Below are positions 8,511 through 17,470 of a stretch of 64,000 nt of DNA, piece by piece. Positions within the stretch are counted from its first letter, which is position 1, and each line of letters begins with the position of its first letter. A program made the position numbers and the translations under genes. Under the pieces are notes generated by a model. It searched no databases, was not told where the DNA came from, and saw only the letters and a list, made by a program, of their open reading frames with translations. The stretch is from Pleomorphomonas sp. NRK KF1 (GTDB lineage: Bacteria > Pseudomonadota > Alphaproteobacteria > Rhizobiales > Pleomorphomonadaceae): NCBI RefSeq assembly GCF_023721755.1, contig NZ_JAMDLH010000003.1, positions 388,629-452,628 of the forward strand, written 5' to 3'.

Positions 8511-9611
8511 TCAGATCGGGATGGGACGGCTGGCCCAGGCCCGGGTGTCCGAGCCGGCGAGCGCGCGCGCCGAGCCGATGCCGCTTCGTTCGATGCGGTT
8601 GAGCAGGTCCGTGGTGATGGCGTTGATGGCATTGCCGCCGCCATAGATGAACGCGGTGTAGACCTGAACCAGATTGGCGCCGGCGGCGATCTTCAGATAG
8701 GCGTCCTCGCCGGTCATCACGCCGCCCACGCCGATGATCGGCAGGGTGCGGCCGACCCGCTCGCGCATCTTGGCCAGCACGATCGTCGAACGCTCGAACA
8801 GCGGCTTGCCGGACAGGCCGCCCGGCTCCGTCGCCGTTGGGCCGAACACACCGCTTCGCGACAGCGTGGTGTTCGATATGACGAGACCGTCGGCGCCGCG
8901 TGCTGCAACGACGGCGGCGATATCGTCGAGTGCCGCCTCGTCGAGATCGGGCGCGATCTTGACCAGCACGGGCGTTTGCCGTCCGACGGCCGCGGTTGTT
9001 TCGTCGCGCGCCTCGATGATCCGAGCGACGAGATCCGACAGGGCGGCGCTCGCCTGCAGATCGCGGAGGCCGGGCGTGTTGGGCGAGGAAATGTTGACGG
9101 TGAAATAGGAAGCCAGGCCCGCGAAGGCCTTGATGCCCGTCACGTAGTCGGCGGCGCGATCGGAACTGTCCTTGTTGGCGCCGACGTTGATGCCGACAAC
9201 ACCGGGCCGTCCGCCCCGCCGCACAAGCTGTTTCAGGGCATGCGCATGCCCCTTGCCGTTGAAGCCGCAGCGATTGATCACCGCGTTCGCTTCGGGCAGG
9301 CGGAAGATACGCGGCTTCGGATTGCCGGGCTGCGGCCGTGGCGTCAGCGTGCCGACCTCGACGTGAGAAAAGCCCTGCTTCAACAGCACGTCGGCGATTT
9401 CGGCATCCTTGTCGAAGCCGGCGGCCAGCCCGATCGGATGGTCGAGGCGCATGTCGAAGAAGCTGACCGCCAGACGTTCGTCCACCACCTTCGGCAGGCC
9501 TGGCGCAAGGTTGAAGCGCATGGCGGTGACCGCCAGCGTGTGCGCCATCTCCGGATCGAAGCGCCGAAGCGCGGCGGCGCTGAACGAGCCGATCAGTTCG
9601 GAAAGGTTCAT
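8511..9611 (-). CDS. pyrD: Dihydroorotate dehydrogenase (quinone), class 2
   Basis: This 366-residue flavoprotein oxidises dihydroorotate to orotate in pyrimidine synthesis and passes electrons to quinone at the inner face of the membrane. The N-terminal extension (about 40 residues with an amphipathic helix) and the NISSPNTPGLRDLQ segment with the catalytic serine mark class 2. FMN-binding segments GVGGV and NTTLSR are visible. It overlaps the upstream DUF952 gene by 4 bp (ATGA), a pairing common in alphaproteobacteria. Confidence 0.95.
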   Translation of the reverse strand: MNLSELIGSFSAAALRRFDPEMAHTLAVTAMRFNLAPGLPKVVDERLAVSFFDMRLDHPIGLAAGFDKDAEIADVLLKQGFSHVEVGTLTPRPQPGNPKPRIFRLPEANAVINRCGFNGKGHAHALKQLVRRGGRPGVVGINVGANKDSSDRAADYVTGIKAFAGLASYFTVNISSPNTPGLRDLQASAALSDLVARIIEARDETTAAVGRQTPVLVKIAPDLDEAALDDIAAVVAARGADGLVISNTTLSRSGVFGPTATEPGGLSGKPLFERSTIVLAKMRERVGRTLPIIGVGGVMTGEDAYLKIAAGANLVQVYTAFIYGGGNAINAITTDLLNRIERSGIGSARALAGSDTRAWASRPIPI

Positions 9612-9961
9612 CGGCCGGTCTCCAGGTCGGGGAACTGGTGGGCACCGTCGGGCCCGAGCGGCAGCGGGACCACGAAGTCCACGGCTGAGAACTCAAGGGG
9701 TGCGTAGAGGTGCGGGAAGAGATCACCGCCACGCGAGACTTCCCACTTCAGTGCCTCGCCGAGGGCCGTCGTCTCGACACCGATCAGCAGTAGGTCGCTC
9801 TGGCCGGCGAAGTAGAGCCTTGCCGTTTCCTTCACCTGCGCGGCCGAGGAGAGGTGGATGAAGCCGTCCTCGAAGTCTACGGAGGCTCCGGCGAACACGC
9901 CGGTCGCTTCGGCCGCTTCCCAAAGTGCACGCGGGGCGATCTTGTAGACGAGACGATCCAT
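9608..9961 (-). CDS. DUF952 domain protein
   Basis: This 117-residue protein starts MDRLVYKIAPRALWEAA and contains DGFIHLSSAAQV and WEVSRGGDLFPHLYAPL, which are hallmarks of DUF952 (a small fold related to glutathione-S-transferase-associated proteins; biochemical role unknown). No signal peptide or membrane segment is seen. It is co-transcribed with pyrD through a 4-bp overlap. The start is taken at the internal ATG at 9961, where homology-like sequence begins. The upstream extension to 10117 is arginine- and proline-rich and looks non-coding. Confidence 0.82.
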   Translation of the reverse strand: MDRLVYKIAPRALWEAAEATGVFAGASVDFEDGFIHLSSAAQVKETARLYFAGQSDLLLIGVETTALGEALKWEVSRGGDLFPHLYAPLEFSAVDFVVPLPLGPDGAHQFPDLETGR

Positions 9962-10134
9962 GGGCGGGACTCCGTGAGATTGCGGCCCTGCTCTAGAACA
10001 TCCGGCAGCGCGACACCACCCCGATAGGATCAATTCACCACTCGGTGCGGTACCGTCGCGGATCGGCTTGCCCCCATAACGAGAATCCAGCATTTTCCGC
10101 GGCACGCGCTCCGGCAAAGGAAACGTCTCAGACG

Positions 10135-10839
10135 ATGGCTCGACAGAAACGGCACGGCTTTCTCATGGGGTGCATGGCGCCGCTTGTCGCCGGTTCGGCG
10201 CTGACCGCTGCGGCGCTGCTCTGGCTGTCAGGAGACGCCGAGCGGGAGGATTTGGCGAAAGCTCGACCGACCATACTCGATTTCGGCCGCCTGCCATCGC
10301 CTCCCGTCCTGAGACAGCCGCTTGCCGACAAGGCGCCACCTCCGGTCGAGGTTGTGCTCGGACGCTTTGGTGGTGAAACGCCGAGCCCGCCGGACCTGCC
10401 TCCGCCCCCGCCGGCGCCCGCCAGCTTCGAGGGCCTGTTTCCCCGTGTCACCGTGCTTGATGCCGTTCGGTTTCGGGCCATCCGAGACCGTGAAACGCTG
10501 GTCATTCACCTTGCCGGCGTCGCCGGGATTGCCTTCTCGGATACCTGCGAGGGAACGGCCGGTCGCTGGAACTGCGGCGCGCGGGCGCGTGCCGATCTTG
10601 CCAGGCTGATCGGGCCGCGATCCGTCGGCTGTGTCGGTATCGGAGCGGCTGGAGAAGACGGTGAAAGCGCCGCCGATTGTTGGGTTGGGGGGCGCAATCT
10701 CTCCCTGTTCATGGTCAGCAGGGGGTGGGCGGAGCCGATTGATCCCGCCGATCCGCTACTGGCGCCCTACGCCGCCAAGGCAAAGGAGGAGAAGCTCGGT
10801 CGTTTTGGCGACGGTGGCGTTGAAACGCTGGGCGAATAA
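10135..10839 (+). CDS. Membrane-anchored SNase-like (thermonuclease-fold) protein, probably non-catalytic
   Basis: This 234-residue protein has one N-terminal membrane segment (about residues 15-35, MAPLVAGSALTAAALLWL), a proline-rich linker (PPDLPPPPPAPAS) and a C-terminal domain. That domain reads like the staphylococcal-nuclease fold: LVIHLAGVAGIAFSDTCEG, then WNCGARARADLARLI and AADCWVGGRNLSLFMVSRGWAEP. The Asp/Arg/Glu catalytic set of active thermonucleases is not evident, so nuclease activity is doubtful. Two cysteine pairs could form disulfides in the periplasm. AAGGAAA lies upstream of the start. The function is unknown. Confidence 0.7.
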   Translation: MARQKRHGFLMGCMAPLVAGSALTAAALLWLSGDAEREDLAKARPTILDFGRLPSPPVLRQPLADKAPPPVEVVLGRFGGETPSPPDLPPPPPAPASFEGLFPRVTVLDAVRFRAIRDRETLVIHLAGVAGIAFSDTCEGTAGRWNCGARARADLARLIGPRSVGCVGIGAAGEDGESAADCWVGGRNLSLFMVSRGWAEPIDPADPLLAPYAAKAKEEKLGRFGDGGVETLGE

Positions 10840-10863
10840 AAAGGGCCGGCGCGACGCCGGCCC
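10838..10863 (-). terminator. Rho-independent terminator of lysK
   Basis: GGGCCGGCG and CGCCGGCCC form a perfect 9-bp stem with loop CGA (10843-10863). Read on the minus strand it is followed directly by TTTTT. It lies 25 nt past the lysK stop. Confidence 0.85.
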
Positions 10864-10887
10864 GTGATCCTGTGTTGCCGCCGCTCG

Positions 10888-12552
10888 TCAGTTGCGGCCG
10901 AGCGTACCGGCGAGCGCCGCGTCGATCATCGCAACGGTTTCCTTCAGGCCATAGAGTTCGACGAAGGAGCCGAAGCGCGGTCCCTTTTCCTGGCCGAGCA
11001 GCACCTGATAGAGCGTCGCGAACCATTCGAGGCTGACGCCCGGTCCGCCGTCCGGGCTCTTCTTGGCCGGGTCCTGGAAGCGCGGGAACGACCGCCCGAC
11101 CGACAGCACCGTGTCCTGAATGTCCGAGCCCGGCGTGGTGACCGGCAGGGCGTCGAGCGCCTCGCGCAGCTTGGCGAGCGCCTGCCGCTCCTCGTCGTCC
11201 GGCGCGCGGAAGGTGACGAAGGGCTTCACCCGATCCTGATAATAGGCCAGCGCATAACCGCAGAGCTCGTCGAGCTTGGGATGCGTTGCCGGCGTCACGC
11301 CCGGCGAATGCCGGCCGATGTAGGCCCAGAGGGCGCCCTTGTCGTGCGCATGGCTGGCCGACACGAGGTTGAGCAGCATCGAGAAGCTGACCGGCACCGG
11401 GGTCACCGGCACGTTCCCCGAGTGGATGTGCCACACGGGGTTGGTCAGTTGCTGGTCGATGTCCATCGTCGGGTATTTCTCGAGGAAGGCGAAATACTCG
11501 TCGACGGCGCGCGGGATCACGTCGAAGAACAGCCGCTTGGCCGTCTTCGGCTTCTGGAACATGTAGAGCGCCAGACTATCCGGCGAGGCGTAGGTCAGCC
11601 ACTCGTCGATGGTGAGGCCGTTACCCTTCGACTTGGAGATCTTCTCGCCGTTCTCGTCGAGGAACAGCTCGAAGTTGAAGCCGTCCGGCGGCGTGCCGCC
11701 CAGCACCTTGCAGATCCGCGACGACGTCTTGACGTTGTCGATGTGATCCTTGCCGCTCATCTCGTAGTCGACGCCGAGCGCCGCCCAGCGGAGCGCCCAG
11801 TCGGGCTTCCACTGGCACTTGGCGTGGCCGCCGGTCACCGGGGTTTCGAAGCGCTCGCCCGTCGCCGGGTCGGTCCAGACGATGGCGCCCTTCTCGACAT
11901 TGCGCTCCTCGACCGGCACCTGCATGACGACTTCCGTCTTCGGATGCACAGGCAGGAACGGCGAATAGGTCTTGCGCCGTTCTTCGCGGAGAACAGGCAG
12001 CATGATCTCCATCACCGCGTCGTACTTCGCCAGCATGCGCAGCAGCATGTCGTCGAAGGTGCCCTTCTTGTACTCCTCGGTGGCCGACATGAACTCGTAG
12101 TCGAAGCCGAACGCGTCGAGGAACTGCCTGAGCTTGGCGTTGTTGTTGTGGCCGAAGCTCGGATGGCCGTTGTCGAACGGGTTCGGCACGTTGGTCAGCG
12201 CCTTGCCGAGATTGGCCCTGAGCAGCTCCGGGTTCGGCACGTTGTCCGGCACCTTGCGCATGCCGTCCATGTCGTCCGAGAAGCAGAGCAGGCGTGTCGG
12301 CACGCTGTCGCCGGTCAGCACGCGGAAGGCGTGACGGACCATGGTGGTGCGCGCCACTTCGCCGAAGGTGCCGATGTGCGGCAGGCCGGACGGACCATAG
12401 CCGGTCTCGAAGATCACCGGCTTCGAGGCGTCTTTCCGTTTCTCGATCCGCGCCACGATCTTCTTGGCTTCCTCGAAGGGCCAGGCCTTGGAGCGGCCGG
12501 CCGCGGCGATAAGCGCGGGATCGGAGAGCAGGGTGGAAGAAACGGTTGCCAT
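10888..12552 (-). CDS. lysS: Lysyl-tRNA synthetase, class I
   Basis: This 554-residue enzyme has the class I signatures: [14 protein letters not shown] (HIGH-type) near the N terminus and KISKSKGNG (KMSKS-type) in the middle. It attaches lysine to tRNA-Lys. The archaeal-type class I enzyme (LysK) replaces the class II LysS in most alphaproteobacteria, so it supports the taxonomic placement. It is a single gene with its own terminator. The symbol lysK is used for the same gene in some annotations. Confidence 0.96.
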   Translation of the reverse strand: MATVSSTLLSDPALIAAAGRSKAWPFEEAKKIVARIEKRKDASKPVIFETGYGPSGLPHIGTFGEVARTTMVRHAFRVLTGDSVPTRLLCFSDDMDGMRKVPDNVPNPELLRANLGKALTNVPNPFDNGHPSFGHNNNAKLRQFLDAFGFDYEFMSATEEYKKGTFDDMLLRMLAKYDAVMEIMLPVLREERRKTYSPFLPVHPKTEVVMQVPVEERNVEKGAIVWTDPATGERFETPVTGGHAKCQWKPDWALRWAALGVDYEMSGKDHIDNVKTSSRICKVLGGTPPDGFNFELFLDENGEKISKSKGNGLTIDEWLTYASPDSLALYMFQKPKTAKRLFFDVIPRAVDEYFAFLEKYPTMDIDQQLTNPVWHIHSGNVPVTPVPVSFSMLLNLVSASHAHDKGALWAYIGRHSPGVTPATHPKLDELCGYALAYYQDRVKPFVTFRAPDDEERQALAKLREALDALPVTTPGSDIQDTVLSVGRSFPRFQDPAKKSPDGGPGVSLEWFATLYQVLLGQEKGPRFGSFVELYGLKETVAMIDAALAGTLGRN

Positions 12553-12727
12553 CGTTTGCCTCTATTCGAGAAAACCCGGAGTTTCCGGGCGCGCGGGACA
12601 GTAGGGAGGAGGCCTTGAAAGGTCAAGGACGAGGGTATGTTTTAGGTCGATTCCGCCGAGAGGATGCTTGCGCTTTTTCAGGTGGCGTCCCAAATAGGGG
12701 CTCGTTTGACTCTTGGTCGAGGAATCC

Positions 12728-13141
12728 ATGCACAAGCCGTTGTCCGCCCAGGAGGCGCTGATCTGGGTGATGGTCACCACCGCCATTGCCGACCGCAACA
12801 TGACCGAACGCGAACTCAATCAGTTCGAGCGGCTGATCGGCTTCCTGCCGGTGTTCCAGGGTTTCGATGGTTCGGTCGGCGAAATCGCCGATGCCTGCTC
12901 GGAAAACCTGAAGTCGGTGAACGGCATCGACCACATTCTCGACCGGGTCGCCATGTCGCTGCCCGAGCGGCTCTACGAGACGGCCTATGCGCTCGCCATC
13001 GAGGTTGCCGCGTCCGACGTCGACGTCAAGCAAGAGGAACTGGTTTTCCTGCAGATGCTGGAGGACCGTTTCTCTCTCGACAAGCTGGCCGTTGCCGCGA
13101 TCGAGCACTCGGCCCGCGTCCGCTATCGCAAGCTGGGGTAA
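12728..13141 (+). CDS. TerB-family (tellurite resistance TerB-like) protein
   Basis: This 137-residue, all-helical acidic protein fits the TerB/DjlA metal-binding fold. It has ALIWVMVTTAIADRNMTERELN near the start and EVAASDVDVKQEELVFLQML later, which are the two paired D-x-E/D-type repeats of the family. No other ter gene is nearby, so a tellurite role is not implied. Stand-alone TerB proteins are common in alphaproteobacteria with unknown function. The start is chosen at 12728 because GAGGA lies 5 nt before the ATG. An alternative start is 15 nt upstream. Confidence 0.8.
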   Translation: MHKPLSAQEALIWVMVTTAIADRNMTERELNQFERLIGFLPVFQGFDGSVGEIADACSENLKSVNGIDHILDRVAMSLPERLYETAYALAIEVAASDVDVKQEELVFLQMLEDRFSLDKLAVAAIEHSARVRYRKLG

Positions 13142-13227
13142 TTCGCGCGCTCCTCGGTGGAATCCATCTTGACGGCGGTTCGCTTTAGCGAGATGACCCG
13201 GCGCCATTTCCGCCGAGTGCCGCCATC

Positions 13228-14133
13228 TTGCATGTATCCTCTTCCGGGGACCTTCTCGCCGACCGCCGCTACGAATATGCCCGAGCCTACCTCGAGGCCG
13301 ACGATGCCGCGGCGGCGGCCGATCTTTTTCTCCAGACCCTCGAACGCTCGCCCGGTTGGCTGCCGGCCCTGATCGGCGCGGCAGATGCCCTGGCCGCCAA
13401 CGGCCGTCCGGCTGAAGCCGAGCCGCTTTTGCGCGAGGCGGCCAAGCGCGATCATGACGGGCTGTTCGGCGCGTCGTTGAGGCTTGCCGCCTTGGGCTTT
13501 GCAGAGGTTCCCGATGCTCCGCCCGCCGCTTACGTTCGCGGCCTCTTCGACGATTATGCCGATCGCTTCGAAACGGCGTTGGTGGAGGAACTTGGCTATC
13601 GGGCGCCCTGGCTGATCGCCGACCTCATCGACAAAGCGCGACCCGGTGGGCGTTTCTCGCGAGGGCTCGATCTTGGCTGCGGCACCGGGCTGATGGCCGA
13701 GGCGCTGATGGGGCGTGTCGACCACTTCACGGGCTGCGACCTGTCGCCCGAAATGATCGCACGCGCAGGTGCGGAACGTCGCTATCAAGCGTTGGCCGTC
13801 GCCGACGCGGTGGATTACCTGCGCCGTTGCGAGGGCAGCTTCGACCTTGCCACCGCTGCCGATGTGCTCGTCTATGTCGGTGCGCTCGGCGATCTCTTCG
13901 GGGAAATCTCGGCTCACCTCGCCTCCGGCTGCCTGTTCGCCTTCTCGGTCGAGGAGTCGACTGGCGACGACCTCGTCCTGCGCGACAGCCTGCGCTATGC
14001 GCACAGCGAGGCCTACATCCGGTCTGTCTCGGCGGAGGCCGGGCTCACCGTCCTCGATCTCCGCCGTGCGACCATTCGTTATGATCGCGGCGCGCCGATC
14101 GAGGGGCTGGTGGTGCTGACGGCCGCCGTGTGA
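13228..14133 (+). CDS. TPR-containing SAM-dependent methyltransferase
   Basis: This 301-residue protein has an N-terminal tetratricopeptide-like helical part (about residues 10-80, with ALIGAADALAANGRPAEAEPLL) and a class I methyltransferase domain with the SAM-binding LDLGCGTGLMAEAL and the acidic loop TGCDLSPEMIA. The layout matches a family of alphaproteobacterial methyltransferases fused to TPRs. The substrate is unknown. Translation appears to start at TTG (13228), since no ATG or GTG precedes the TPR in frame. The start is therefore uncertain by a few codons. Confidence 0.78.
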   Translation: MHVSSSGDLLADRRYEYARAYLEADDAAAAADLFLQTLERSPGWLPALIGAADALAANGRPAEAEPLLREAAKRDHDGLFGASLRLAALGFAEVPDAPPAAYVRGLFDDYADRFETALVEELGYRAPWLIADLIDKARPGGRFSRGLDLGCGTGLMAEALMGRVDHFTGCDLSPEMIARAGAERRYQALAVADAVDYLRRCEGSFDLATAADVLVYVGALGDLFGEISAHLASGCLFAFSVEESTGDDLVLRDSLRYAHSEAYIRSVSAEAGLTVLDLRRATIRYDRGAPIEGLVVLTAAV

Positions 14134-14143
14134 CGCCGCCACG

Positions 14144-14164
14144 ACCCGACCGGAAAGGTCGGGT
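14144..14164 (+). terminator. Hairpin after the methyltransferase gene
   Basis: ACCCGACC (14144-14151) and GGTCGGGT (14157-14164) form a perfect 8-bp stem with loop GGAAA, 10 nt after the stop. There is no T tract, so it is at best a weak or Rho-assisted terminator. Confidence 0.4.
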
Positions 14165-14246
14165 GCAACGTGCGCTCCGTTGGCGGAGATGAGTCCCGGA
14201 CACGAATGTTCTTCACTTGTTCGCGTGAATCGGGCTTACTCCCGCT

Positions 14247-16745
14247 GTGACCGAGACGAATCTTCTGCCCCCCAAGTTCGAGGCCTGGTTCGCGTCGCGT
14301 GGCTGGAGCCCGCGTGCGCATCAGCTGGCATTGCTGGAGCATGGCCTTGCCGGCCGCTCGGTGCTTCTGATTGCCCCGACCGGCGCCGGCAAGACGCTGG
14401 CCGGCTTTCTGCCGTCGCTTGTCGATCTCGCCGCACGGCCGAAGTGGAAGCCGGGCACGCGTCGGCGCGGCGTCCACACGCTCTACATCTCGCCGCTCAA
14501 GGCGCTGGCCGTCGATATCGAGCGCAATCTTGAAACGCCCGTCGGGGGGATTGGGCTCGACATCGCCATCGAGACCCGGACGGGCGACACGTCCGCTTCG
14601 CGCCGGCAGCGGCAGAAACTGATCCCGCCCGACATCCTGCTCACCACGCCCGAGCAACTGGCATTGCTGCTCGCCGGTCGTGATGCCGAAACCTTCTTCG
14701 AAGACCTCAAGACAGTCGTCCTCGACGAGTTGCATGCGTTGGTCACGAGCAAGCGCGGCGACCTTCTGGCGCTCGGTCTCTCCCGGCTCCGGGCCATCGC
14801 ACCGGGCATCCGTACCGTCGGCCTGTCGGCGACGGTTGCCGAGCCTGACGAGTTGCGGGCCTGGCTGATGTCGCAGGCGCCCGGCGAACCGCTCTCTCTC
14901 TCCGAGGTCGTGACCGTCGCCGGCGGCGCCCGGCCGGACATTCGGATTTTCGAGGCGGACGACTCGATCCCCTGGGCGGGCCATTCGGCCCGCTATGCCT
15001 ATAAGGGGCTGTTGGAGGAGATCGATCGACGGCGCATGACGCTGATCTTCGTCAACACCCGCAGCCAGGCGGAAATGGTGTTTTCCGAGCTTTGGCGGCT
15101 CAACGACGCGAACCTGCCCATTGCCCTTCATCATGGTTCGCTCGACGTCGGCCAACGACGCAAGGTAGAGGCGGCGATGGCCGACGGCCGGCTTCGGGCG
15201 GTCGTCGCCACTTCGACGCTCGATCTCGGCATCGACTGGGGGGACGTGGACCTCGTGATCCACATCGGAGCTCCGAAGGGAGCCAGCCGCCTCGCCCAGC
15301 GCGTCGGCCGCGCCAACCACCGCATGGACGAGCCGTCGACGGCGCTTCTGGTGCCGGCCAACCGCTTTGAGGTGCTGGAATGCCAGGCGGCGCTCGACGC
15401 CAACTACATCGGTGCCCAGGATACGCCGCCGATCCGCGACGGTGCGCTCGACGTGCTCGCCCAGCATGTGCTTGGCCGGGCCGTGGCCGGCCCGTTTCGC
15501 GCCGATGATTTCTATGCCGAGGTCGCTTCCGCCTATTCGTATCGCCATCTCGACCGCGAACGGTTCGATCGAGTGGTCGACCTTGTCGCCACCGGTGGCT
15601 ATGCCCTGCGCGCCTACGAGCGCTACGCCAAGATCAAGCTGACGGCCGACGGTACGTGGCGCCTGACCCATCCGCGCTTTGCCCAGGCTTACAGGCTCAA
15701 TGTCGGCACCATCATCGAGAGCCCGATGCTGAAGGTTCGGCTTGGCGGCAAGGCGCGCGGGCGCGGGCCGGTGATGGGCGGCCGGCTGCTCGGTGAGGTG
15801 GAGGAGTACTTCTGTGAGCAGATGAAGGTGGGCGATACCTTTTTGTTTGCCGGCGAAGTATTGCGTTTCGAGGGCATGCGCGAGACCGAGGTGATCGTGT
15901 CGCGCGCACGGTCGAGCGACCCGCGCATCCCGGTCTATGCCGGTGGCAAGTTCCCGCTCTCCACCTTCCTCGCCGCCGGCGTGCGCAAGATGCTGTCCGA
16001 CCCGTCGTCATGGGGAAAGTTGCCGGCGCCGGTGCGCGACTGGCTCGAACTGCAGCGCGATCATTCCCTGCTTCCCAGGCCCGACGAGCTCCTGGTCGAG
16101 ACCTTTCCCCATCGCGGACGCTATTTTCTGGTGCTCTATCCCTTCGAGGGGCGGCTCGCCCACCAGACACTCGGCATGCTGCTGACCCGCCGGCTCGAAC
16201 GCTTCGGCCAGAAGCCGCTCGGCTTCATCGCCACCGATTATGTGATCGGGGTCTGGTGCGCGGCCGACGTCGGTGGTGCGTTCGCACGAGGTGAGCCGAC
16301 GCTGTCGCGCCTTCTGGAGCCGGACATGCTGGGCGACGACCTTGAGGCGTGGATGGCGGAGAGCTATCTTCTGAAGCGCATGTTCAAGTCCTGCGCCATG
16401 ATCGCCGGTCTGGTCGAGAAGAACGCCATCGGTTCCCAGAAGACGGGACGTCAGGTGACGGTATCCACCGACCTCATCTACGACGTGCTGCGCGAACATC
16501 AGCCCGACCACATCCTGCTGGAGGCCGCCTGGGCCGACGCATCGTCGGGCCTTCTGGACCTCGGCCGCCTCTCCGATATGCTCTCCCGAATCAACGGCCG
16601 CATCGTCCACAAGCGGCTCGACCGCATTTCGCCCCTCGCCGTGCCGATCATGCTGGAGATCGGCGGCGAGCGGGTTGCCGGCGAGGCCGACGAAGACGTC
16701 TTGCGTCAGGCGGCCGACGAGATCATTCGGGAGGCCATGGCGTGA
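14247..16745 (+). CDS. Ligase-associated DEXH-box DNA helicase (Lhr-like)
   Basis: This 832-residue superfamily 2 helicase has Walker A APTGAGKT at residues 43-50, the DEXH box VLDELHAL, motif III GLSAT, and motif VI QRVGRANHR. The C-terminal half is the Lhr-type winged-helix and DUF-rich region. It matches the family that accompanies an ATP-dependent DNA ligase and an exonuclease in a DNA-repair cluster. Here it is followed, with a 4-bp GTGA overlap, only by the phosphoesterase. The start is GTG (14247). Confidence 0.9.
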   Translation: MTETNLLPPKFEAWFASRGWSPRAHQLALLEHGLAGRSVLLIAPTGAGKTLAGFLPSLVDLAARPKWKPGTRRRGVHTLYISPLKALAVDIERNLETPVGGIGLDIAIETRTGDTSASRRQRQKLIPPDILLTTPEQLALLLAGRDAETFFEDLKTVVLDELHALVTSKRGDLLALGLSRLRAIAPGIRTVGLSATVAEPDELRAWLMSQAPGEPLSLSEVVTVAGGARPDIRIFEADDSIPWAGHSARYAYKGLLEEIDRRRMTLIFVNTRSQAEMVFSELWRLNDANLPIALHHGSLDVGQRRKVEAAMADGRLRAVVATSTLDLGIDWGDVDLVIHIGAPKGASRLAQRVGRANHRMDEPSTALLVPANRFEVLECQAALDANYIGAQDTPPIRDGALDVLAQHVLGRAVAGPFRADDFYAEVASAYSYRHLDRERFDRVVDLVATGGYALRAYERYAKIKLTADGTWRLTHPRFAQAYRLNVGTIIESPMLKVRLGGKARGRGPVMGGRLLGEVEEYFCEQMKVGDTFLFAGEVLRFEGMRETEVIVSRARSSDPRIPVYAGGKFPLSTFLAAGVRKMLSDPSSWGKLPAPVRDWLELQRDHSLLPRPDELLVETFPHRGRYFLVLYPFEGRLAHQTLGMLLTRRLERFGQKPLGFIATDYVIGVWCAADVGGAFARGEPTLSRLLEPDMLGDDLEAWMAESYLLKRMFKSCAMIAGLVEKNAIGSQKTGRQVTVSTDLIYDVLREHQPDHILLEAAWADASSGLLDLGRLSDMLSRINGRIVHKRLDRISPLAVPIMLEIGGERVAGEADEDVLRQAADEIIREAMA

Positions 16746-17464
16746 CGGCGCTGACGGAAAGACAGGGAGACGACGACGTGCTGACCGCGGGCGGACTGGT
16801 GAACCTCAATGGCGCCGCCGTGCGCTTCGACGCCTCGGGCGTGCTCCACTGGCCGGAGGAGCGGTTGCTGGTCGTCGCCGACCTGCACTTCGAGAAGGGC
16901 TCGTCGCATGGCGTGCGTGGCCGCTTCGTGCCGCCCTATGACACACGCGCGACGCTTCGGGCGCTGGCGGAGGCCATTGGCCGCCTTCGCCCCGAACGGG
17001 TCATCGCGCTTGGTGACAGCTTCCACGACGGCGATGCCGAGCGACGCCTCGCCCCCGCCGATCTGGAAGCGCTCACGGCACTCGTCGGATCGGTCGATTG
17101 GACGTGGGTGGCGGGCAATCACGATCCGTCGCCTCCGGCCGGACTTGGCGGCCGGCCGGTCGCCGAGATCGTCATCGGGCCCCTCGTCTTCCGGCATGAG
17201 CCGCGCCCTGGCCGTTCGGCAGGCGAGGTGGCCGGTCATCTCCATCCGGCGGCCAAGGTCGGACGAGCGCGTTCGGTCCGCCGCAGAGCCTTCGTCTGCG
17301 ATGGCAGCCGCTGCCTGCTGCCCGCCTTCGGGGCCTATACGGGCGGCCTCAACGTCATGGACGCGGCGTTCAAGGGACTGTTCGAGCGCTCCCGCCTCAT
17401 TGCCTGGATGCTGTCGGACGGTCGCGTCTATCCAGTGCGCTCCGCCGAGTTTCTTCCCGACTGA
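16742..17464 (+). CDS. pdeM: Ligase-associated metallophosphoesterase (PdeM-type)
   Basis: This 240-residue calcineurin-like phosphoesterase has the metal-binding set DLHFEKG, GDSFHD, GNHD, FRHEP and GHLHP. It is the family partner of the ligase-associated helicase, and related enzymes hydrolyse phosphodiesters in vitro. The GTG start overlaps the helicase stop by 4 bp, so the two are translationally coupled. Its stop lies 6 nt from the stop of the convergent TIGR02186-like gene. Confidence 0.88.
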   Translation: MTALTERQGDDDVLTAGGLVNLNGAAVRFDASGVLHWPEERLLVVADLHFEKGSSHGVRGRFVPPYDTRATLRALAEAIGRLRPERVIALGDSFHDGDAERRLAPADLEALTALVGSVDWTWVAGNHDPSPPAGLGGRPVAEIVIGPLVFRHEPRPGRSAGEVAGHLHPAAKVGRARSVRRRAFVCDGSRCLLPAFGAYTGGLNVMDAAFKGLFERSRLIAWMLSDGRVYPVRSAEFLPD

Positions 17465-17470
17465 CGCCGC

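Noticed and set aside
10864..12618. 584-codon plus-strand frame opposite the lysyl-tRNA synthetase
   Set aside because: It is a shadow of lysK. The composition is Arg/His-rich with no recognisable domain, and lysK is certain.
14079..15671. 530-codon minus-strand frame opposite the helicase
   Set aside because: It is antisense to a conserved helicase and has low-complexity Arg/Gly/Asp content.
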